DNA of 13,762 bases, taken from Chroococcidiopsidaceae cyanobacterium CP_BM_RX_35 (GTDB lineage: Bacteria; Cyanobacteriota; Cyanobacteriia; Cyanobacteriales; Chroococcidiopsidaceae). The stretch spans positions 1-13,762 of the forward strand of contig JAFAVL010000484.1 of NCBI GenBank assembly GCA_019242465.1, read 5' to 3'. The notes beneath the pieces are model-generated. The model was not told where the DNA came from and ran no database searches. It saw only the letters and a program-made list of their open reading frames with translations. Shown here piece by piece: positions 1 to 7,200 of this stretch. Each line of letters opens with the position of its first letter. Position 1 is the first letter of the stretch. The position numbers and the translations under genes were made by a program.

Positions 1-2
1 CT

Positions 3-1160
3 TACTTCGATGGCTCCCACCTTTATGAACCTGCCGATCCCCGCCAGGGAGAACACAAGGAGTGGGGCACCTTGGCGTTCAATTACAACCGTCATGAAGT
101 TAGGAATTTTCTAGTAGCAAACGCTCTGTTTTGGTTTGACAAGTACCACATTGATGGCATTCGCGTCGATGCTGTTGCCTCTATGCTCTACCTTGACTAT
201 GGACGCAAAGAGGGGGAATGGCTACCCAATCAGCATGGAGGTAGAGAAAACATTGAGGCAGCTGATTTTCTGCGTCAGGTAAATCATGTCATTTTCAGCT
301 ATTTTCCTGGTGTTCTTTCAATTGCGGAGGAATCTACCTCTTGGCCAATGGTGTCTTGGCCTACCTACGTAGGAGGGTTAGGATTCAACTTGAAGTGGAA
401 TATGGGCTGGATGCATGACATGCTGGATTACTTCAGCATGGACCCTTGGTTTCGCCAGTTCCATCAAAATAATGTCACCTTTAGTATGTGGTACCACCAC
501 AGTGAAAACTTCATGCTAGCTCTATCGCACGATGAGGTGGTGCATGGAAAAAGTCATCTAATTGGCAAAATGCCGGGAGATAATTGGCAGAAGTTTGCCA
601 ATGTGCGCTGTTTGTTAGCCTATATGTTCACCCATCCAGGCAAGAAAACCCTGTTTATGGGCATGGAGTTCGGGCAGTGGAGCGAGTGGAATGTTTGGGG
701 CGATTTGGACTGGCATTTGCTACAGCACGCACCACATCAACAGTTGAAGCAATTTGTGTCTGATGTCAATCGTCTCTACCGCTCCGAACCAGCCTTATAT
801 ACCCAAGATTTTGCTCAATCTGGATTTGAGTGGATTGACTGTAGCGACAACCGCCATAGTGTAGCTTCATTCATCCGTCAAGCAAAGGATTCTGACGAAT
901 TTGTCATCATAGTGTGCAACTTCACGCCCCAGCCCCATTCTCACTACCGAGTTGGGGTTGCAGAGCCTGGATTTTACACAGAGTTGTTGAATAGTGACGC
1001 TCGTGAGTATGGTGGTAGCAATATGGGCAATCTTGGCGGTAAGTGGGCAGATGAGTGGTCGTGCCAAAATCGTCCTTACTCACTAGATTTGTGTTTACCA
1101 CCTTTGGGCGTGTTGATTTTGAAGCTGGATCGGCAAAAGACAGCAGCGGCAATGGGCTAG
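3..1160 (+). CDS. glgB: 1,4-alpha-glucan (glycogen) branching enzyme, C-terminal part; 5' end outside window
   Basis: Forms alpha-1,6 branches in glycogen by cutting an alpha-1,4 chain and transferring it; cytoplasmic, glycogen storage pathway. The reading frame is open from the window edge (codons from base 3), so the first ATG at 72 is internal and not the start. Visible GH13 landmarks are [13 protein letters not shown] with the nucleophile Asp at 168-170, IAEESTSWP carrying the acid/base Glu, and [13 protein letters not shown] carrying the third catalytic Asp. The segment [12 protein letters not shown] and a C-terminal beta domain follow. About 385 residues are present; family members are usually 630-770 residues, so roughly half is missing upstream. 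All three catalytic regions are intact and there is no frameshift. It is convergent with the pseudopilin operon and unrelated to it in function; the two stops overlap in CTAG. Confidence 0.96.
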   Translation, partial: YFDGSHLYEPADPRQGEHKEWGTLAFNYNRHEVRNFLVANALFWFDKYHIDGIRVDAVASMLYLDYGRKEGEWLPNQHGGRENIEAADFLRQVNHVIFSYFPGVLSIAEESTSWPMVSWPTYVGGLGFNLKWNMGWMHDMLDYFSMDPWFRQFHQNNVTFSMWYHHSENFMLALSHDEVVHGKSHLIGKMPGDNWQKFANVRCLLAYMFTHPGKKTLFMGMEFGQWSEWNVWGDLDWHLLQHAPHQQLKQFVSDVNRLYRSEPALYTQDFAQSGFEWIDCSDNRHSVASFIRQAKDSDEFVIIVCNFTPQPHSHYRVGVAEPGFYTELLNSDAREYGGSNMGNLGGKWADEWSCQNRPYSLDLCLPPLGVLILKLDRQKTAAAMG

Positions 1161-1795
1161 TAGCAGTAATAGATTTTGCCATTTTCGAGTGCAGGGTTGG
1201 GATGATCTTGACCAGAGCGCAAAGCTCCTAGATATGTAGAGACAACTATGCAGCGCTTGACAGCACTTCCATCAGGAATGGATAGTGTTAAGCGCCCTAG
1301 CCATAAATTGGCAGACTGATACAAGACGACATGTCCTCTGTAATCAAATTGCACTCGACTCACGCCTGCGAACTTTTGAAGAGTTGTCTCGTCGTCTAAG
1401 TGAATGCCAGCTTCCAAGTTATGCCAATTTGCGGTAGTCGGGTTGACGCTTGCCGAGTGAATAGCCCATTGAATTAGGTCTTCTCCATTCTGATCCACTA
1501 TTTCTCGAAAGCTAGCTTGCCAGGTAAGTTTGTCACGGATAGCATTGCTTTGAGCTTCGCGCATAGCGAGATAAACCTGCTCCTGGGCAGAATTGAGACG
1601 TAGGATATTCAGGAACGACAGCCAACTGGGAATGGTGATCGCGCTGAGAATCCCGATGATGAGAACGACAATTAATGCCTCGGTGATTGTGAAGCCAGAG
1701 GTAATATCATTCTGTCTATGGCGTCTTTCTCTTAGTAGGTTAGACGGGTTGAGGTTTCTTGCGAAATCTAAGTGTGACTTTGTGTAACTCTGCAT
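1157..1795 (-). CDS. FimT/GspH-type pseudopilin (fourth pseudopilin of the hps cluster)
   Basis: A 212-residue class III signal protein. The prepilin peptidase site is G34|FTITE, with the conserved Glu at +5, followed by a hydrophobic helix (about residues 35-57). The leader of 34 residues is long and basic near its end (RERRHRQ); the only ATG in frame upstream of the cleavage site is at 1795, so this start is used. Shine-Dalgarno match is weak (AGGAAC about a dozen bases upstream). The core matches the preceding gene closely: PSW-L after the helix, an AQ-x4-A segment, and a C-terminal KRC-I/V-V-x-T motif. It would be cleaved and N-methylated by PilD and inserted in the inner membrane as a minor subunit of a pilus or pseudopilus. 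It lies 153 bp after hpsD in the same orientation. Its stop overlaps that of glgB. Whether it works in polysaccharide secretion or in type IV pili cannot be told from sequence. Confidence 0.88.
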   Translation of the reverse strand: MQSYTKSHLDFARNLNPSNLLRERRHRQNDITSGFTITEALIVVLIIGILSAITIPSWLSFLNILRLNSAQEQVYLAMREAQSNAIRDKLTWQASFREIVDQNGEDLIQWAIHSASVNPTTANWHNLEAGIHLDDETTLQKFAGVSRVQFDYRGHVVLYQSANLWLGRLTLSIPDGSAVKRCIVVSTYLGALRSGQDHPNPALENGKIYYCY

Positions 1796-1900
1796 AGGCT
1801 AGATACAGTTCCTGAATGTATCAATTTTTACCTAACTTTTGCAGATCCGCTGATTCTTTATGAGAAGTTTAATTTAAGCTGGGATTAAGCCAAGATAATG

Positions 1901-1913
1901 TGAGTTGAACTCA
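1901..1913. repeat. 13-bp palindrome between the two FimT-like genes
   Basis: TGAGTTGAACTCA is a perfect dyad around one central base. It sits in the 153-bp gap between the probable hpsD and the last pseudopilin gene, 105 bp before the latter's start. It could be an operator or a small hairpin. There is no U-tract next to it and no convincing -35/-10 pair nearby, so the function is unassigned. Confidence 0.35.
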
Positions 1914-1948
1914 TGTATTTTCAGTCAAATTCAGCTTGTTGCAGTTAA

Positions 1949-2527
1949 CTAGTTGCAATTATCATCTTGTGCTGTTTGCATTCCCCCAATCAAAGTCTCT
2001 ACAATAACGCAGCGTTTTGTGATGTTGGGAGCGAGAGATGTTCCAGATTTAGCTGCAGCTACCACGACTTTTAGCGGTGTGTCAGCTCCAAGTTGGAGTG
2101 CCCCTATGTAGTTAAAAGTGATTGTTTTTGCCGTTGTAGCCAAGGAAGTTCCAGCAGCATCAACTTTATTAGGTGTATTACCTAAATTGGTGTATAGCAA
2201 AACCTGTTCTGGTTGCAACCTAATATCTCCACCTAAATTAGTCCAAGTGGGATTAGAATCGGCTTTATAAATTGCAACTTGAGGGACTTTACCTTGGTTA
2301 GATATAAAGCTAACGCTGTAGCTAAATTTAGTCTTTCTTGCTTCTTGCTGTGCTAACTGGATTGCCGATAAGACAGCGTCATTAGCTTTACTAACTCGTT
2401 GTCGGTCAACCAAAGCAAGCCAACTAGGAGCCGCAATTGCCGCTAAAATACCAACCATTAGCACGACAACCATAACCTCAATAAAGGTAAAACCAGTAGG
2501 GATAAAGCGTGATGTTTTATTGAACAT
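1949..2527 (-). CDS. hpsD: FimT/GspH-type pseudopilin, probable HpsD
   Basis: A 192-residue pseudopilin expected to join HpsB and HpsC in the hormogonium polysaccharide secretion apparatus in the inner membrane. The start at 2527 gives MFNKTSRFIPTG|FTFIE, a short typical leader of 12 residues with cleavage after Gly and Glu at +5. An in-frame start at 2563 would add 12 residues and is less likely. GGGGA lies about 9 bases upstream of 2527. The hydrophobic helix covers about residues 13-35, followed by SW-ALVDRQRV and the soluble domain. Two C-terminal cysteines (KRC...DDNC) could form a disulfide. The start lies inside the end of hpsC (11-nt overlap), which implies translational coupling. The name hpsD rests on its place as third pseudopilin after hpsA-B-C; the function of the individual subunit is not shown by sequence. 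Confidence 0.85.
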   Translation of the reverse strand: MFNKTSRFIPTGFTFIEVMVVVLMVGILAAIAAPSWLALVDRQRVSKANDAVLSAIQLAQQEARKTKFSYSVSFISNQGKVPQVAIYKADSNPTWTNLGGDIRLQPEQVLLYTNLGNTPNKVDAAGTSLATTAKTITFNYIGALQLGADTPLKVVVAAAKSGTSLAPNITKRCVIVETLIGGMQTAQDDNCN

Positions 2528-3572
2528 CAAGTAATCCCCGTCCCTGAACTTGGATACTGGCAATGGGGAAATAGGTACTTAGGCTAGGATTGTATTTAGG
2601 GCTCTGCTGAATTCGAGCTAGGGCATTGCCTCTCATATAGACTTGAGCTAAAGTTATAGAAGAATCAACGCACGCATAGAAGCCACCTATTAAAGTCGAT
2701 GGAACTTGTTGCGTATTTGTGGCGCAATTTGCAGTTATGTTGTCGTCTTGGTCAATATAGTTAATCAAAGTGTCAGTTCTAGCAGTATACTCTTCACCAG
2801 CGTTAGTCCACCTGTTCATTTTCTGCTTGAGAGTGCCGCTTAAGCTGAGATCAAAAGGCTTAAACCCAAGACTTCTACCTATGTCAGTATCTTTTTCATT
2901 GACATAGCTGTTAGAGTCATTAGGATTTCTGACACCATCTTTAATTTGAAATCTACCAATCTGAGCCATGGGAGATTCACTAGAGCTATTGGTAGTTTTG
3001 TTACCTTCGATTAGGTAGTAGGCGACAAGTGAATAGACAAAACTATCATCTTTTTGACTAGAGGTGGGATCAGTAACCGCGGAAGGGCGGTCAACGCAGC
3101 TTTCACCCCGTTGGCACGGCGGTGTACCGTTGACTGGAACTGCGTCCTGATTAAATTCGCGCTTCCAAAAGACAAGAACTGGTACACAGGAATTTGGATC
3201 GCTGCAATTAGCAGAGTCTTTAGCAATGGGTGGGATTTGGTCTTTAATTCCAGGAGGATTATCAGTTGAGTTGTGATTCAACCCATCGGCGTCGTAAATG
3301 TAGACTGCTTGTTCTAAGTCTTGAGATATGTAGTCAAGAGCTATCTGAATTTCCTGCTCAGAGGTTGCCTTAGCTTGTTCCCTATGATCAGTGTTCATGA
3401 TGTTAATCATCAATCCGAACAAAGGCACGAGAACAAGAAACGCTAAGATGATTGCCACCAGTAGTTCAATCAGAGTGAACCCTTTTGGCAACCGCGATCG
3501 CCTCTTGCTTCCCTTTCTTCTCGTTCCCAAGAGAAGTACAAACTTGTTCAAAAATCTCAGCAACCCCACCAT
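2517..3572 (-). CDS. hpsC: Pseudopilin HpsC (GspJ/PulJ-like N-terminus)
   Basis: A 351-residue pseudopilin. The basic leader of 31 residues (KGSKRRSRLPKG) ends in G31|FTLIE, followed by a hydrophobic helix and then a DxxSQDLEQAVYIYD segment typical of larger GspJ/PulJ-like minor pseudopilins. The soluble domain has several paired cysteines (CSDPNSC, CQRGESC, and a later pair), which suggests disulfides on the periplasmic side. I chose the ATG at 3572 because GGGGAGAAG sits just upstream; the frame continues to a TTG at 3617 that would overlap hpsB, but those residues are encoded by a G-rich repeat. The gene is 29 bp from hpsB and overlaps hpsD. In N. punctiforme hpsC is one of the genes needed for hormogonium polysaccharide secretion. 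An exact HIP1 octamer lies in the leader region at 3494-3501. Confidence 0.88.
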   Translation of the reverse strand: MVGLLRFLNKFVLLLGTRRKGSKRRSRLPKGFTLIELLVAIILAFLVLVPLFGLMINIMNTDHREQAKATSEQEIQIALDYISQDLEQAVYIYDADGLNHNSTDNPPGIKDQIPPIAKDSANCSDPNSCVPVLVFWKREFNQDAVPVNGTPPCQRGESCVDRPSAVTDPTSSQKDDSFVYSLVAYYLIEGNKTTNSSSESPMAQIGRFQIKDGVRNPNDSNSYVNEKDTDIGRSLGFKPFDLSLSGTLKQKMNRWTNAGEEYTARTDTLINYIDQDDNITANCATNTQQVPSTLIGGFYACVDSSITLAQVYMRGNALARIQQSPKYNPSLSTYFPIASIQVQGRGLLDVQ

Positions 3573-3613
3573 ACTCTTCTCCCCTGCTCCCCTACCTCCC
3601 CTCACTGCTTCCC
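3564..3613 (-). repeat. G-rich short tandem repeat over the hpsC ribosome binding site
   Basis: On the coding (minus) strand, GGGG tracts lie at 3601-3598, 3592-3589 and 3584-3581, separated by AGGTA and AGCA. A fourth GGGG lies at 3567-3564, just after the hpsC ATG. The pattern GGGGAG-x2-x-GGGGAG resembles the short tandem repeats scattered through filamentous cyanobacterial genomes. It begins at the hpsB stop codon and runs through the hpsC Shine-Dalgarno region, so the hpsC mRNA start could fold into a G-quadruplex. Confidence 0.6.
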
Positions 3614-4210
3614 ACAACTAAGCCGAGCGCAAAAATCTCGAAACGAGGTTTGATCGGTGGCGATGTCTGTCGTCGTTTCTAATAGTGGTGCTCTACTATC
3701 GCCCAATCCACCAGTGAAAGTTGCTTGTTGCGGTTCCCGCTTAAGGGTGCCAGGCTCTTTAAAAGCATCGGCTCGATAAACTCGCAGTACTAGACTGTAG
3801 CCTTGACTTGGCTCAACCTCTGCCGAGTTCAAGCGAAAAGCTTGAATCACCATATCGGTAAGACTAGAATCGCTACAGCCACTCCCGTCAAAATCGACGC
3901 AATACAGCTCTGGTGTAGACAAGCAGTAAGCATTTGCCGTACAGTTCAAACTTCCCGAACTGGTAGGAGCAGCGTAATCTTCGAGTCTAGTGGTAGTACC
4001 GGGCGGATATTGAATCGCTCCTGAGCGGACGCCATCAATGTAAGCCCTAGCAGCTTGGCTTGCCAATTCCACTCGTCTTGCCTGAATGCGGGTAGCAGTT
4101 GCCAAGATGATAATCGGGGCGATCACTGTGAGCAGGATACTGACGACGACGAGTGCCACTAACGGCTCAATGAGCGTGAAACCATTGGGGTTGGTATGCT
4201 TGAGCGTCAT
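3602..4210 (-). CDS. hpsB: Pseudopilin HpsB
   Basis: A 202-residue class III signal protein and first pseudopilin of the hps operon. The leader is only 10 residues (MTLKHTNPNG) and cleavage falls before FTLIE, with Glu at +5. The next residue is proline (FTLIEPLVAL), an uncommon but tolerated variation. The helix spans about residues 11-40 and is followed by RIQARRVELASQAARAYIDGVRSG, typical of the amphipathic extension of pseudopilins. The soluble part has several cysteines (NCTANAYC, YCVDFDGSGC, FCARLSC), probably paired in disulfides. The start overlaps the hpsA stop in ATGA, a classic translational coupling arrangement, which supports HpsA and HpsB being made together. Family members act in secretion of hormogonium polysaccharide with the type IV pilus machinery. 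Confidence 0.88.
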   Translation of the reverse strand: MTLKHTNPNGFTLIEPLVALVVVSILLTVIAPIIILATATRIQARRVELASQAARAYIDGVRSGAIQYPPGTTTRLEDYAAPTSSGSLNCTANAYCLSTPELYCVDFDGSGCSDSSLTDMVIQAFRLNSAEVEPSQGYSLVLRVYRADAFKEPGTLKREPQQATFTGGLGDSRAPLLETTTDIATDQTSFRDFCARLSCGKQ

Positions 4211-7200
4211 TCGTTTTGTGGATTGACTGGATAGTTGGGAGCATCAGCCTGACATTGGGGAGGACGCTGGTTCTTGTCAGAAATAGCATACTGGGTGTAA
4301 GTTGCTCCTGGTCCTCCTAGGCGATCGCTAGCATCGGCAGCACAAGCCAGGGTTTGAATCCAGGGATCATCTCGACCAACTTCTCGGAAGAATTCATCTG
4401 GTAATTCTACAGATTTTTGAGTAAATTTTTGGGCAAACAGATCTAGAGATTGAGAGAATAGCCCAGTATCAAACTGCCACTGCCGAGTCGGAACACTGTA
4501 GTAAGGTGGGATGAAAGGAGATGTAGCGGATGTACTGTCAGTTGGGTATTTCGTAGAATTATTGCCAAACAGACTTAGACTACCGTCATTGAGATTAACC
4601 TGATCTAATCTAATTGGGGCAACTGGTGCTGTAGCATAGGCACTCCGCTGGAACTGAATAAAGTTACCTTTGATGTTGGTTGTTATATCTTGCCAGTTTT
4701 CCAGGAACCGGACAAAGTTTTGTAAGCCTGCTGGTTCTTCATTTTGGCGGCTGGGACTGTTGCCAGAGACAAATGTGGCATTAAAGGTTGTGTTTTTGTC
4801 GGCTTGTTGTAGCCATTGCTTCTGAAGCTGTCCACTTCCCTGAGCTAGGTTGCCGCCTCCACCACCAGGAGAGCCATCTGGGCTGTGGATTTGTAGAACT
4901 GGTACGAGTCTGGGTTGGTGGAAAGGGAGTGAGGTAATACCTGTTGGAACACCTTCTGGTACTAGTGAGAATGCGCGCCCCGACAATCCACTACCAGTAA
5001 TTTTACCTGTTGCTAGTACATTGCCTATTAAGGTACTTCCATTTCCAATGGTAACTGCACCACCAACCACCCAATACACATTGTCCCCTACTACCCCGCC
5101 GTTTCCGTTTAACTGCACCTTTGCATTGTTAGCAAGGCTGAGATTGCCATTTACAACGATCACAAAGATAGACATTGCATCACCAGAGAGAGTTATAGTA
5201 ACGCCTTTAGAGATATTAAGACCGCCTGCGGAGTAAACAAGCATTTCACCTCCGCCTGCAAGTTCGATCTTTTGGGTGGAGGGATCTTTAATATCAATGG
5301 TTGAGAAAGTTGGGGAAACTACTAATGGGTTCTGTGGTGTTTTTGCTTTTAGGGTGTTGAAGACTTTAGAGATTTGATTTGTAATCTGCCCCGGAGAATA
5401 GGGAGGTGGATCAGATGAAGCAAAGGGTGAGCACGGCGTGGGAGATGGTGCATTCGAGGCAGATGGTGCATATGCTTGGCAAGCACGAAGGAACCCTAGA
5501 TCTGGAGCTTCCGGCGGCTGGAAAATAAATAAATTCTTGTTGCTATTGCCGTCGTAACTAGCTTTTCCACTAGCGTCCCTTGTCTGAAACCACAAGGCAT
5601 TACTAACAGGACTAGTACTGGTTTTCTGGGGCTTTGGATAGCCATTGCCGTCATAACCACCAGTAAAGGCAACTCGCCGAGCGTAGCGTCTATCGGCTAA
5701 TAAAGCAGGTTTTGAGGTATCAAGACCATCAGAAGTCCAATTTTGACATTCAGAAACAGGAAGCTGTCTACATATTTCTGTATCATAAGCATACACTTGT
5801 GCCCGTCGTTGAATCGGGGTTACTCCATTAGTCAGATAAGAACTTTGATTTTTATCAGTAGGAAAGCCATCATTATCTACCCAGTTAGCACTAGTAACAA
5901 AGTTGTTATCAAAAAAGCCATTTCCTAGAAGCGCTGCGGCGGCAGAACCACTAGCATTATTTCTGAGGTCGAAGTCTCCTAGATCGCGGAACCCATCCTG
6001 AAAATTGTTAGATAGTAGTGTGATGGCATCCGAAATAATGGTTACTGGTCGCCATGTATCACCATAACTGGTAGGACAACCAGTCTTGCCTGGACGACAG
6101 GCGTAGTAGGGATTAAGAGTTGCAGCACGGTTGTAGAAGTTGCCCCAATCATCTACTAACTTCTCTGTAAACTCTTCCATCTCTGTATTATCTCCTGGTT
6201 GCAGGTGCGGGTTGAAGTCACCCTTGATATATACGGGTAAATTCGTTGCCAGGATTAGTCCTTTTTCTGCTGCTAAATAAGCATTATCGTCGGTTCGGGC
6301 TAAGTTGCTGCCGTTGATGAGTCTAATACCATTTGGGCGTCGAGTGGGATCGAGTTTAAAATCAGTTGAACTTAGTAAATCTCCGGCAACACTTGTGTCA
6401 CTGGCATCAGGTAAAGCATCGTCACGGCTGGCATAGATGATGCCACTATAAGGCAATAAATACTCGTTCGACCCCATCAGCTTTCTCGTAATTCCCTTAG
6501 TATCGTCAGAACTAAGATTGATTTCTGTTACCCGAATTTCCAAGGGTTGACGCTGCTCTAGTGTTAGGTCAAAGTTTTTATCAACATCGTAGGTGGTTGA
6601 ATTGGACTGAGATTGACTGTTCGTCTGACTTTGTTTGGTAGCAACCTTTTTATCCAGCGCCTTAACTTCCCTAGCATCTAAGAAGGTAGCTTCTTTAATT
6701 GCCCCATGAGGAATCACAGCATCACTGGGATTACCGATAGTACCATCCAAAATTTTTAGAGAGCAAATTGCTGTATCAATGGCTGAATTTTCTGACAGGC
6801 TCAGGGGTTTTGTGTTATCTATCAGCGATCCACTAGAACCTAATTTCTGTAAAGCCTTCTGGAGCGGCTCGTTGACAATGCGCCCGTTAGGGAACATCAG
6901 CCTTGCTTGTGCCTTCAGCTCAGTCATGTATGTGGCTGTTGCCGCAGTTCTAGCTGCATCGCTAGTGTATGGAGGGGGATAAACAACGCCATTGTTTGAT
7001 CTCCCACTACCAACATCTGCCGTTATGGCAGGATCGGGGTTGGGGGGTAAACTGCTACCTCCAGTACCCCAAGGCAAACCTTCATCAGTCCCAAATTTAC
7101 CATTCTGGGCAGTCGTAGCATTTGACGGATCGTAGTAGCTGCTAACACAAGCAATCGGTACTTGGTTGGTCCCAGAGCTTTTTGTGTATTGATATACCGC

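Noticed and set aside
867..1182. Two minus-strand frames inside the end of glgB
   Set aside because: They are shadows of the clear branching-enzyme frame, with no start signal or recognisable motif.
1939..1958. Imperfect hairpin TTGCA/TGCAA across the hpsD stop codon
   Set aside because: The arms are only 5 bp with a 10-nt loop and no U-run; this is too weak to call a terminator.
2528..2563. Upstream start for hpsD, adding 12 residues
   Set aside because: The internal ATG at 2527 gives a short standard prepilin leader and has a GGGGA upstream, so the longer form is less likely.
3573..3617. Upstream TTG start for hpsC, adding 15 residues
   Set aside because: Those residues are encoded by the G-rich repeat. 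The ATG at 3572 has a better ribosome binding site and already gives a full leader.
4850..5236. Open frame of 128 codons on the plus strand, rich in proline
   Set aside because: It is antisense to the Gly-rich linker and solenoid of HpsA; its composition is the complement of that repeat-like coding sequence, and it has no ribosome binding site or family features.
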